Shown piece after piece: positions 9,240 through 20,120 of a stretch of DNA of 25,193 bases. The translations under genes and the position numbers were made by a program. Within the stretch, counting starts at the first letter, position 1, and every line of letters starts with the position of its first letter. A model generated the notes under the pieces. That model was given only the letters and a program-made list of their open reading frames with translations, made no database searches and had not been told where the DNA came from. This stretch comes from Porogramme epimiltina (taxonomy: Eukaryota; Basidiomycota; Agaricomycetes; Polyporales; Polyporaceae). The DNA lies in contig FTLJ01000269.1 in the NCBI GenBank assembly GCA_900155495.1, forward strand, positions 1 to 25,193, written 5' to 3'.

Positions 9240-11010
9240 GGGGCTTCAGACATGGTTTGCGTTCGGTCCCTAGATGCGAATGTCGCGGATGTAGACGCAG
9301 GGATCTGGGACCGCCCCACATAAGCCCGGCCCGGGAGCGCGCCTACGGTGCGTGCTACGCGTCGCCGCGTCGGACAGACGAGTTGCCCGAAGGGGCGCGC
9401 AGGGGCAGCCCCCGCCGACAGCAGCCTCATGACGGCGTACTAAGCTCCAGCGCAGGGGTGGTCTCTATCCAAAAGGTCGCTCGTCCGTGCGCGCGGCGGA
9501 CACAGGACGCGCACACACAGAGATGGGTTCTGTGAACGCGCCCGGGCGGTGCGCCCCCGTCCCCGGGGAACGCGGCGCCTGCGCGTCGGCGCGGAGATCC
9601 TCGCGGGGAACGGGGCGGGAGTGGGGCGGGAAGTGATGCCGAAAAAGGAAGCCGGGCGGCCTTCGGGGTGCGCTCGCCGCTGTGCTGCATCGCCAACTGC
9701 CTCGGACGGATCTGGGGTGCGAAGCCGCCCCAGATGGGCGGGGAACGCGAAGGCAGGGGCGGGCGGGGGCAACAAGGGGGCCTTGACGGGTAATTGTGGT
9801 GATCAGAACCTGCACCGCTATGATGCGAGCGAAAAGCGGGGACATGGTAACAGCGACGGGCGATTGGAGCAGAGATCGCGCAAATGTGTTGCCATTGCGC
9901 ACGCCAGCGGTGTGGAGAGGACATAGGGGTGCTTGTATGCGTCTGCTGCTGAGCCGCGGGGGCCAAATTCCGCCCTGCGCTCGTGTTGCGCGGGCGGCCT
10001 GACGTCGCGCGCCCGAGTTCTTGTCCGGCTCCTTGACCCTTCTTCCTGTAACGACGCGTCGCGGGTACCGCAGCGCTCCATGCTCCTTCAGATGTTGCTG
10101 CTGACTCCTGAGTCGCCAGACACGAACACCACGCTGCGCGCGCCCGTGCTCGATCCTTGTTCGCGTCCTTGTCCCCTTGCCCCATAAGGACGCGTCGCGA
10201 GTACCACAGCGCTCCTTGCTCCGTCGGACCCCTCGCGTCCCCGGTGACGCGTTTGGTCGCCAGCCGCCAAGGGATATACATGTGATGGGGGGTGCGCGTT
10301 GGGACCGTCGGCGTATCCGGGCGCAGGGGCGTACGGTCGCCCAAGCGAGGGCGCGGACGCTGGGATCCCTCAGGCGGCCTCGGGCTTGTCTGCCTGCACG
10401 CGCGCAGGCGTGGAAGGCACTTGGACACCGTTCGGAAGCAGAGCGCGCGATGGCGCTCCGACGCTGCCGCCTCTCGAGGGGCGAGAAGCTGCTCCCGGAT
10501 GTGAAAGTCGGAGGCGGAGGCGGGTGGACATTGACGTTTGGAAGACCGTACCACATAGACCCCGCCCCGGACGGCCGTCGGTGATGCGGCGCACGTCAAG
10601 TGCTCGAGAGCGTCGCCGCATCTGCGCGTGCGGAAGATTGGGACTCCGCGCGCAGGCGAGCAGAAGGAGAGCGGAGGCACGGGCGGGTGGTTTCATTGAG
10701 CAGCGAAAGCTTGGGACGTCGACGCGCCGCTTGGATCTTGGACGGCCGTGCCATATAGATCGAGCCCGGACGGATGGACGGCCGCTGGGGCTGCGGCGCG
10801 CGCCGAGCGTTCGAGAGTCCAGGCGTATCTACCCGTGAGCAAGGTCAGAACTCGGCGGTCGGCTGAGCAGGAACAGGGCAGACGCACATGTGGTCGGGCG
10901 GTCAGACGTCTCCGCGCGCGGGCGTGGGGGAACTTCGACCATGGCCAACGGCAAAGGATACCACGGGAGCGGCGGCTTCGGCCCCCGATTTAGGCTTCCC
11001 ATGTTTCAAA
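9240..11010. repeat. GC-rich repeat block R1, right copy
   Basis: Direct copy of 405-2110. Alignment by eye holds from about 9300 (GGCCCGGGAG matching GGTCCGGGAG near 427) through the GAACTTCGACCATGGCCAACGG region at 10929 (2023 in the left copy), and ends near 11010 just past TGTTTCAAAGCTTC. Frames of 363-417 codons on the minus strand read across it but are not kept in the left copy, so I do not call genes. Its left edge abuts the truncated DUF7729 exon. Confidence 0.75.
9945..10214. repeat. Tandem ~140-bp modules in R1 right copy
   Basis: Two adjoining modules (about 9945-10082 and 10092-10214), each running from TGCTGCTGA to GTACCRCAGCGCTCC, are the counterparts of 1024-1303. The same units in both copies show that the tandem arrangement came before the segmental duplication. 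Confidence 0.55.
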
Positions 11011-11068
11011 GCTTCATAGCTCATGGCGGGCGAGCAGGGGATAGAGCGCGCAGCTGCCGACCGAGGTC

Positions 11069-11145
11069 GGGGGGGGGGGGGGGGGGCCGNNGGGGGGGGG
11101 GGGGGGGGGAGGGGGAAGGGGGCCGGGGGGGGGGGGGGGGGGGGG
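11069..11145. other. Poly-G tract with two N bases, probable assembly flaw
   Basis: G runs of about 18, 18 and 21 bases are broken only by CCG, two Ns (11090-11091), and AGGGGGAAGGGGGCC. The tract falls where the right unit stops matching the left one. It may be a sequencing or gap-closing artefact, so continuity between 11060 and 11150 should not be trusted. Confidence 0.7.
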
Positions 11146-11364
11146 TGGCCGTTACGGATGCGCCGACGGACGTGCCCATGTCGGGCGGGGTTATTGCATG
11201 CTGCGCCCGGCGTACGAGCGTGCGCAGATCCCTCACCTGTGAACGCCGGGAGGAGGCAGGGGGGCAAGCGGGGGCGAGTGCCTCCGTGCGCCACGGAGGC
11301 GGCCACGGCGACGTGGACCGCGCCCATGGGTGCTGCAGCACCAATGTTCTCGGGAGGGAGTCTG

Positions 11365-11987
11365 TATCCCGTATTTGGATTGTCGTGGAGCGGAACAGGT
11401 GAACGCGAAGGGAGATGGATGGAGGGGCGTGGCCACATCATCCATATCAAGGATAGCTTCACATAGATCTGGGATGGCAAGCGGGCGGGTGGCAGGACCG
11501 GGGCCTGGGGCCTGATGCTGGGACTGGCGAAGGACGCGGTGGCATTGGCGGGCCACGGAGATCAGGTTCTCTGCGATCCATGGGTGAGCGCAGAGCGACG
11601 AGGGCGGACGTCGCCAACTTGCCAACTTGACAGCATTGAGGGATTCGAGCATACATCACGCTTTGGCATTGCACGTTGAGACATAGGGGCGCTGCGCGTC
11701 CCCACTGCGCATGCCAACGGCGCAGAGGAAACTGAAATGTGCTTGGAAGTTGCTGCTGCGAGGCCTCCGTGGGCGACCGAGGATGGCTTTGTATGGAGGG
11801 GTGAGTGCAGAGTACGGCGCGGGGCGGGAGACTGACTGACAGTGACTGTGTCGCACCAGCGGGGCCGGACGCGATGCGGAAGCTCGGACACGTCAGTCTT
11901 GGTCCGGAAGTAGAGTATTGACGCGGAATTGAATGGGTGGCTGGGGGAGATTATGGGTGATAAGGGGCATAGACACGTCGGGCGGGC
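11365..11987. repeat. Repeat R2, left copy
   Basis: This stretch matches 24564-25193 in inverted orientation. Clear anchors are the reverse complements of 11925-11940 (ATTCAATTC...), 11880-11900 (ACTGACGTGTCCGAGCTTCC) and 11440-11475 (AGATCT...GAAGCTATCC). It also holds GCCAACGGCGCAGAGG and GTGCTTGGAAG near 11714-11755, which are landmarks of R1 modules (compare 130-175), so R2 and R1 are related. R2 is absent from the left segmental copy. Bases 11150-11365 and 11990-12130 hold no gene that I can support. Confidence 0.65.
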
Positions 11988-12129
11988 TTACAGGCAGATG
12001 AGCATGAAGGCAGATGCGTTGATGTTTATTGGGACGTCTTGGGGGTGTGACGGGCGAGCTGCAGCCCAAGACAGAGGCATGGACGAGCGGAGGGACAATG
12101 CTTATCTGCCATGCAACTCTTTCCTCCAA

Positions 12130-12997
12130 CTCAATAGAGTCGGATTCATCATCAGCTCGCGCGCCCGCTCCAAGGTTCGATGAGATTGCAATGACGTACG
12201 CATCGTGTCAGCAAATTAAAAGTTATTGCTGCAAAAGATGCCGTAGAGGCCACCAGGTACTTAAAACTGGGGTAGAGCGACTAAGACAGCACAACGCTAA
12301 GTCAGAAGAAGATTCCATGATGACATTGATAGCCATTCGACAGCCTCGAAGACCAAGTATCCTAGCAGATACACAGGCACCACGGGATACACCATCTCAA
12401 GCTGTGGACGCAAGTACATGTGTAGAATTAGGGCACAGAATGAGCAACGGTGCTTGCTATCGGCAGAACATAGGGATACGTGGACGGAGAAGTGAGTTAC
12501 AGGGACGATATCCGAGCCAGATCATGACATGCGGCCGGGAGGGTGCTGAATATATCGGCAAGAGTCTAGAGCACAGAGCGAGCACAGGGAGTATGGGGGC
12601 ACGGAGAAGCGACGTTGCCGAGCTTGAGTGTTCACGCGCGCGGACGTGGTGGCTCGAGAATAAGGAGACCTAGCATAGGCGCCGGTCCGCAGCTGCTGAC
12701 ATGCCCATTTCAAACACAAGTCTTCGTAGCAAAGTTCCGTACAGCATTCAATAACAAAGTCCGTATAGTATACATTTATTAGGTTGGCACGTGTGGAACA
12801 TGTTGGTAAGAGCGTATATGCAAGAAAACTAGGGAGTGTTCTACACTTTCGACTAACGAAGTAACGTGAGAGCATGACGACAGGATTATTCAAGGTAAGA
12901 CTACGATAGGACGACATACGGTATATGACGCGCGGTAATACGGGAACATATCTAATGGGATGAGGTGCTATTACAGCATGATGGGTTGGTTCAGATC
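12130..12997. other. Spacer 3' of metacaspase copy B, with conserved block
   Basis: Counterpart of 2310-3188. It carries the 179-base block 12671-12849, identical to 2826-3004 except at 12774. A plus-strand frame of 214 codons (12029-12673) runs through it, but the left copy has several stops in the matching frame, so I do not call it a gene. The minus-strand frame 12522-12917 is the partner of the doubtful small ORF at 2656-3075. Confidence 0.55.
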
Positions 12998-15173
12998 CTA
13001 TAGGGGAAACATCAGTACGTCTGGTTCACTCCATCCATCATCACTAGTACTCACGATTCGACTGTTTCCGCCTAGTTGTGGTTCCGATGTGTTGACAAAC
13101 TCGAGCGCATCCAGAGGATGCTGCCCTGGCTCATGCCTGCCGTGAGCAGCTTCGACGGCCGTCGATGCCGCCGACCCGCTGCTCCCAACGGCTGAGCTTG
13201 CCCCCGACCCAGGCGCCGGCGAGGGATGCTTCTGCTTCCAGCTGAGCTTCCGCTTCTGCGAGAACTCGTGCGTCTTCTCGCTGTGCTCGTACATTTTGTA
13301 CCTAACGAACTGTCAGTGCTATAACAAGAAGTGCACGACAAGAAACTGACGTTAAGGAGTGGAGGAACTTGCCAATAGGCTGGTGGGGGTCGAGTTCTGG
13401 ATACAAGTGCCTGTGAGCGTCTGCTATGAATGTGTGGAAGGAGAAGCAACGCACTCAGAAGTTCGATGAGCCACTGTGTTGAGAAGGCAGTGATCAGCGT
13501 GCGCTCGAGGCATATCTGGAGCTGTCCTACCTGGGTGAACGAACTCTTCTTAGACTCCCACGTCAGCTGCGAGTCGCCGCATGACGCAATCGACAGCTTC
13601 AAGACACCCACGTCAGATTCTAAGCCTGACCGAGGCACGAGGCACGTGTCCGAATACGCACCACTGTAGCACCAGCCGCCGGTCTCTCCCCAACGTCACA
13701 GAACCCGTTGCACATCTGGATCGATGTCGGCGACGAGCACCGCGGTCCGAACTCCGTGTCCTCCGGCGACAGTGACCCTTCCGCCACCTGTGCCAGGCTC
13801 AACGTCGGCTTCACAGATGCACGCCGGCTCCTGACAGAGAAACGCCGCCGCCTCCCGTCTTGGCTATCCGCGACGTCGACCGACGTGTTGAATACCTCCA
13901 CTTCGTCCTCGCTCACTCGCTTCCGTTGGTATATCCGGACGCTGCACACAGAGTTCTCTGCAGACATGAACAGCGTATAAGCCCGGGTGACGATCTTGCA
14001 TATATAGGCATACATGGACTTACCTCGGCCAGGCGGCGCAGACGAGCCCCCCTCGTCCTTATCCGGATTCCCGTGCTTCTTCCTGATAACCCGTACATCC
14101 GCGTTCGTCATCTCTGTGCACGCCCACAAAGTCAGTCTCCACTCCCTCGGAACCTTTCCCGCAGCAGCAGCCCTATCCCGTAATGTCAACTCACCTCTCC
14201 CATCTCTCCGCCGCACGTGCTGCCAAAGCGTCTTGTACCGTCGCAGCCCAGGGCTCCGCCATGGGTGATAGATGTTGTTGCACAGGTAGTGGTCGAGGTC
14301 CAGCAGCGTCCCCGAATGACATGAGTCGAAGATTGCTGTCAGGTGCGCGCCGACGGGGAGTGGATCGACGAGACGCTTGCGAAGCTCGTTGTCGAGGATC
14401 ATGCGCTTGTTTGTGGTCTTGACGTCCGCTCCGGTGTGCCGCGCATGATCGACGGGCACGAGGACTGTGGACAAGGGGTGTGAGGGTGGGATGAGCTGCG
14501 CGTCGCGTGGGGGCGGGGACGAAATCGGGGCAGAGACAGAGCGCGGGCGGCTCACATTCGTCGAAACCATCATCTTCCTCCATTGTCGGACACTCGACTT
14601 GACCAGAGTGGCCAGAGTCTATGGGCACAGCTATGGTGAGCATCAAGAAGCACAGTGACACAATGTGGGCGATGTGGTCTTGATCGATCCTCCACGTATG
14701 CCACAAAACGAGAGAAATAAGACTTACAGAAGAAGACATATCTGCTCCCTTCCTGCGCGCCGCGCACGAGCTTGCGTATCTGATAAAGCTGGCGCATGGC
14801 ATTGGTACTCGATGCGCACAAGGTGAAGAAAGAGCGCACGTACGATATTCGCCCGTGTTGGCACCAGATCCTCTGGCGTGCCCTCCTCATCCAGCATCAT
14901 GATGATATTGTCCGAGGCATAGCCATACTTGGCTGGGCTACTATGAGCGGCGGGAGGTGGGGGGAGCGAGGGGGAAGACTCACAGATAAGGAGTTCGCGG
15001 AATTCTTTCGTGTCGGCTTGCGCGCGACGGAGCGGGGCGTACTCAGAGTCTGGTTCCGCACCGGAGTAGTTGATCCCGATCAGCAGCGCAAGCTTGGGAG
15101 GAGGGCCCTGGTCTTGGGGAGCTTCGCGGGGCGTCGAGAAGCGACGGATGAGACGTGGGCCAATCTTCACCAT
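12998..15173 (-). CDS. Type I metacaspase (peptidase C14), copy B
   Basis: A Ca2+-dependent cysteine protease of the metacaspase family, expected to cut after Arg or Lys and linked in fungi to stress response and cell death. An 11-exon model fits: 15173-14984, 14932-14844, 14788-14728, 14618-14556, 14464-14195, 14113-14024, 13957-13658, 13619-13531, 13473-13455, 13423-13351, 13301-12998, about 515 residues. The p20 part reads KLALLIGINYSGAE, YGYASDNIIMMLDEE, PTRANI, then FFYSGHSGQVECP with catalytic His at 14610-14608. It continues DGFDEFLVPVDH and FDSCHSGTLLDL with catalytic Cys at 14321-14319. The C-terminal part has LKLSIASCGDSQLTWESKK. There is no zinc-finger or Q/N-rich prodomain. Exons 1-6 are well supported. 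The 13657-13620 and 13454-13424 introns would be only 38 and 31 bases, so that part is tentative. The 81-base intron 14194-14114 keeps an open frame and might be retained. An upstream in-frame ATG at 15428 exists; I prefer 15173. Confidence 0.85.
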
Positions 15174-15260
15174 ATTGCGCGACGGTGACGAGGGGGAGCG
15201 TCGCGGCGGCGAGGGGGAAGGAGGGGGATCGTCGACAAGCCAAGGCCATGGGCGACGGCA
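15174..15260 (-). promoter_or_regulatory. Pyrimidine-rich leader of metacaspase B
   Basis: On the coding strand the sequence just before the ATG is rich in C and T (CCCTCCTTCCCCCTCG, CGCTCCCCCTCGTCACC), as is common for fungal core promoters and leaders. No TATA box was picked out. The left gene copy has no matching sequence here. Confidence 0.4.
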
Positions 15261-15840
15261 GGGGCAAGGATGAAATAGACCAGGGGTGGTGATACACACG
15301 GCTAGGCAGATCCGACAGTGCCGGTATGGGCGGTGCAGCGCGGTGTAGAGAGCGCGGAGAAGGGACGCTTCTACGTTCCAAAACACAACGCCGCGAGCGG
15401 TAGAAGGTGAGAGTTTGTCGGTTTGCACAGGTCGAGCAGTGTTTGAAGGAGGACGACCAGGAGCCGGAGGAAAGCAAGGGCAGAGCCCCGAGGAGGGCGA
15501 GCCAGAGCTCTAGGTGAGTCTAACATTGACAAGTAGCATCAATCAATCAATGTGGAAGTAGCGAGGGTGTGGACTTGTTACATTTGAATAACTTACCAAA
15601 TATGGATTTCTTTGCCGCCGCTATCATTGATTAAGCGAGAGGAGACGCCAGCACCGTCCTCTTGCCGGGCCCATGAGCCCGACGGGTGACTCGATTTTGG
15701 ACGACTACTACACAGCTTGTCGTGACACTCAGTACTGCAGAGCAGACGACTGAGCGCAAGTGTAACATTGAAGGCCATAGCTTATCCCTTCGTTCTTCTA
15801 TCTAAACGTACGTTTCTTATACTTTGCAGTAAAAGCCTCT

Positions 15841-16641
15841 ATGCGTGTCTTGACAGGAACTTCCGACAGGTGCTCTCTTCGGGATCTGCGAACGCCGTCT
15901 GCACGTCATCATCTCATAGACGCATCCACTCAGACACGTCTGCCATGCCGGTCAAGCTCTCAAGAGTTCGCGGCAGTGCCATCCAGATTCATTTCCGCCG
16001 TTGCCAACGGCCGATCGATAAGTGATCCCGTGCGCGGCGCGCCCGCACGACTTTCATAGCGTGGCATTGCTACACAAGTTCTCCGTATACCTAGGCCACT
16101 CAAGGCCCGCCGGAGGACATTCTTCTTAGTCTGTGCTCTCGGCAATGGCAAGCTGTGCGAGTTTTCTTCGGAAGGACCCAAAGATGATGAGCTTAGCCTC
16201 AGGGCGTCTTACGTCTGCCTGAATCAAGAGCTATCGCCAATAGCCCAATACGTATGTTTCGTTCTTAGCCACATACATCCCACCCCACGTGCCACGTTTG
16301 AAACGGGTTCTCCCATAGGTTCCCATTCTAGCCCGCTCTTAGCGGCCCTCGAGGGGCGGTGTCACGGTATCAATCCACCCTCCCCCCTGTCCAAGATATC
16401 TGCAATCTAGTATGTGGATGGGGCAGTACATGTTCTTCGCAATCACCGAGTCCCGACCTATATTCTAAGGTACGGCGCTAGCTCCCCTATATGTCCATTG
16501 CGAATTCGGAATCCACATGATGGCGCTCCGCCGTTTGACAGGCAATGCGATGCGGCGTGCCATATCCAGTTACTTGCAGTGCCTGCATACGACAAGTTGT
16601 ATCATCAACGCTATGGCCTCTTGGAATGGACAACACCATAG
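15841..16641 (+). pseudogene. Interrupted reading frame, family unknown
   Basis: One plus-strand frame runs from about 15841 to 16641 with only two stops, at 16057 and 16408. Its segments include RRRTFFLVCALGNGKLCEF, DDELSLRASYVCLNQELSPI and YDKLYHQRYGLLEW. The residue mix looks less skewed than the GC-driven frames elsewhere and the base composition is lower in GC. It could be a decayed gene, exons split by introns I could not place, or chance. I recognise no domain. Confidence 0.2.
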
Positions 16642-18770
16642 GATCGCCTCCCCTTTCCTGACCCGACGGCCTCTCACCGCATCGCGCGCTAGCATCCGAG
16701 GCAAAGGTACGCAATGCGCTAAGTTACAGACGGCACGGAGCTCAAGATGTTGTGAAGCCTAGCTCGCGATATTTATTTCAAGCTAAACAGAACGATCGTT
16801 CACCCTTCCATTGATTACTATATCTAGACCAGTAGATCCCTGTGTGCTCTCGAACGGTGACGTGTGGCTTCACCGGCCAGACGAGCTCCGAATGCTCTAC
16901 AGTCACTAAGTCCCCCCTCCCCCCCACTGGTTCTCGCCGCTGCGCTTCAGACCCAGATTGACGGAGCTAACTACCACGCACCTTTCACCTCCCTTCACCG
17001 AACACCGAACAACGGCGGATTCTACCACACGAGAGTTTTAGGCTATTTCCCGATACCAGCGGAAGCCTGTCGGTCGTCCAGCCACACCAGATCCTCCTGC
17101 GGAAGTCGGGGCCCCAGGCCGGAAGCAACCTCAGCCCACCGAACGACATGTCTTCGTGAGTCTCATTAACTCCACGTGAGCGCCAGCTCCATGTATGTCG
17201 TCGATTTAAGCTTATGCTTCATAAACTTTGTTCGCTATATTGCAGCCGCCTGGGCACCGACGTGGCCATCTAGCCGGAGCCGCCCGCCCCCTAGTGACCG
17301 CGCGTGGACGCGGTGTAGTGTCCTAAACCTACACCTTGGTGCGTGGCTGAGAAGATACACCGGAGGTGGGCTCAATCGTGGCCCTTCCGGATCTACTCCA
17401 CCACAGGGCACAAACCAAGGAGATGTGTGGCTCGATCCAGAGAAACTCCAGATGGGCGCACGCTCCCTAAAAGCCTCCAGAGTCCCGAATTTGAGGAGCA
17501 GGCTTTCCGCCGCCGCATGGCCCGAGCGGGCGAGGCGCCGCGCGCACCCCTGCCATCCACATCCTCGCACGAAGGCCCGCGCAGATCGATTCCTGAGCCC
17601 GTCGAGGCGACGCGCGGCACACGCCCGCCCCTCGAGCAGCCGAGGTCGCTACAAATGGCCACGGAGGCGGCGGCGCAAGTGCCGTCATCCCGCGCGCCCG
17701 CACCACACAACGCAGCGTGTCGCCGCGCGCGGTACCCCAGGTTCCCCGTGCACGCGCGCCTGTCAGCGCGGACCCTAGGCGACTTCTTCCAGGCACGTCC
17801 TAGGACGACATTCGCGCGACGACCGGGAGCGGACTCCCCGCCCCACGAAGGCGTACGTTCCGCGGGCGCGTCGCGGCGTGGTCGGATGGCCGTTCTCGTA
17901 CAGCGCGCGCCCCGCCCGCGCTCCGCCTTGCCCCGTCACGCTTCCCAGCCGCCGCCACGCCGCACGCGTCTACGGGTGCTGAACACGAAGGCGCAGCCCG
18001 CGGGGCCCCTCACGGTCCTCGCGCATCCGCGCGCTCGATAGGCCAAATCCTAAACTCTAACAAGACCGGGTATGCGTGCACACGATGGTCTAGTGCGCGG
18101 TATCCCCACCGCCCTTGTCCATCAGGGCGCTCGATGCACCCCGCCAGCGATTTTTTCTCTGCGTCGAGCCTCGGCGCCCAACTCTAAAAGAGTCCAGGAG
18201 GGCGTATATAGCGCGCGTCTAGCGCGCCGCCGTGGTGCGGCCGCGTTCGGCCCGTTCTAGAGTTTGCGGGGCAGGCACTGCTGCCCCGCCCCAAGACGTA
18301 GACGTTCTACCAGAATGTTCAGGCGGCAGAACGCAAGACGAGAAAGCAGGGGATCGCCTCGACCATCGGCCTCCGACGTCGGCTTCGCGCTCAGGCTCTG
18401 CGCCCCTTGCCGCCTTCCAGCGCGGGTGGCCCCCCTGAAGGCCTGACCCCCCCGCCGGAGAGCGAGACGGTTCTGATGACGTCGTCGCACCCTACCCTCC
18501 CTCTGTCTTCTCCCGCCTCGAGGCCACGCGGACGGAGCCCCGTGCCTGTCCCTTCGGCTGCGCGCGCCCGCGCGCGGAAGACTTGAGACGGGCGTCGGTG
18601 ACGGAACGCGGACACGTGCCCTCGAGCTCGGATCCTCGCGTGCCTCGAGGCTCGAGGCGGCGCCCCTTGCCGATAACGCTGCCCCCCCCCTCTCGCCCCT
18701 CCCTCCCCCCGCGCCCGCGTGCGTCATCGCGCTCGGCTACGCAGCGACGGCAGATGTACGCGCCGCGCGC

Positions 18771-18798
18771 ACGGCAGACGGCAGACGGCAGACGGCAT
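18771..18798. repeat. ACGGCAG heptanucleotide microsatellite
   Basis: About four tandem copies of ACGGCAG, the last ending in T rather than G; an isolated further copy sits near 18747. Confidence 0.8.
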
Positions 18799-18848
18799 TC
18801 ACCCTTCGCGGGAGCGGCTCACATGCGCGATCCCGCCTCCCCGCGCGG

Positions 18849-18964
18849 CGCCGCCTCGCAGATGCCCATCGCACATCGCGTATCGCGCAGCCCGCGCCGC
18901 CTCGCAGATGCCCATCGCGCGCCTCCTCTAAAGTGCACATCGCGCATCCCGCGCCGCCTCGAGG
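18849..18964. repeat. 47-base-spaced repeat
   Basis: CGCCGCCTCGCAGATGCCCA occurs at 18849 and again at 18896, followed each time by TCGC. A third partial copy (GCGCCGCCTCGAGG) starts near 18951. The spacers contain further CATCGCGC words. Confidence 0.7.
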
Positions 18965-19180
18965 GAGCGCGGCCGCATGCGCGGCGGCACTGTGCGCCTC
19001 GAAGGTGGTGGCGGCTACGACTATCTGGGGTGAAAAGCGCGCTTCACCAGTGATCTGGGTGAGTAATTGGGACTGTTGAAAAAGCTGTTGAAAATAGGCG
19101 CAGGGAACGTTCATCGCATTAGTTAGGTAGATTCCCCCTAGGGGCGCTTGCAAGGCGTTCCCCAGGGCGCTTACAGGTGT

Positions 19181-19817
19181 TGTCAAGAGCATCCAAGTCC
19201 ACTCGCGCCTGCCCTAAACTCCCCGAGACGTCGCGACGCAGCAACGTCGTCAAGCTGCAACACTTGTACGTCAACCCTTTCTATCCCCTCTCCGCTTCAC
19301 ATATGCCTCTTGCTATAGTAATTTCACTCTCTGTTGGATCACATTGGAACCAGACTTCCCATCATTCGCGCAGCAAGCTGAGGAGTGAGGAATGAAGACT
19401 CGCCTGAAGTACGCAGGTGTTCGGTAATTGTTTGGTACGTCCTCTACTCCTCCCCCGTTCCCGGTCACATATCTTCATCGACACCTACAGGTGCAACACT
19501 CCGCAACATCTTTGCTTCTGACAGTCTCGGTGTCCGCCTCTTGCATGCGCTCAAGCTTTGCGTCGTTTTGGTGCGAGATGTGCGGCATACGGCTTGACAA
19601 GCAATCTCAGGTGCGTATTTTTAGTGCGTATTCCTCTCTTCTGTATCTTCTGAACTAATGGCCGTGGAGCGGCGAGCGGCCGTCTGCGGAAGGTACGGAG
19701 CACGCGCGGGGAACATACAGGGCGGGTCTTACTGGTGCGTGCGTGGGGGCAGAGGAGCAAAAGGAAGTAGAATAGAGCAGGAAACAGGAAAGAGACGAAG
19801 GTAAAGAAGACGCTCAC
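19181..19817. other. Intergenic region, possible exon traces
   Basis: There are several plus-strand GT...AG pairs (for example GTACGT at 19266 with CTATAG at 19318, and GTACGT at 19435 with CTACAG at 19490) around short open pieces. I could not join them into a convincing gene. On the minus strand this is where the second exon of the SRPK fragment should lie, and it is not there. Confidence 0.3.
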
Positions 19818-19820
19818 TCA

Positions 19821-20120
<300 letters not shown>

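Larger units (their letters stand above)
16650..19180. other. GC-rich stretch without a supportable gene
   Basis: Several frames of 100-230 codons overlap here on both strands (for example 17343-18041 plus, 18257-18727 minus). All are Arg/Pro/Ala-rich and conflict with one another. None shows a domain I recognise or a convincing exon chain. A small hairpin (GCGGGGCAG / CTGCCCCGC, 18266-18289) lies in it. Confidence 0.45.

Noticed and set aside
9427..10680. 417-codon minus-strand open frame (and a 363-codon frame overlapping it)
   Set aside because: Very GC-rich, two long frames overlap on the same strand, neither frame is kept in the homologous left copy, and no domain is visible. Treated as repeat block R1.
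12029..12673. 214-codon plus-strand frame
   Set aside because: The homologous stretch in the left unit (2310-2700) has several stops in the matching frame, so coding is not supported.
17343..18041. 232-codon plus-strand frame
   Set aside because: Arg/Pro/Ser-rich composition expected from GC bias, overlapped by other frames of similar length, and no recognisable motif or exon partners.
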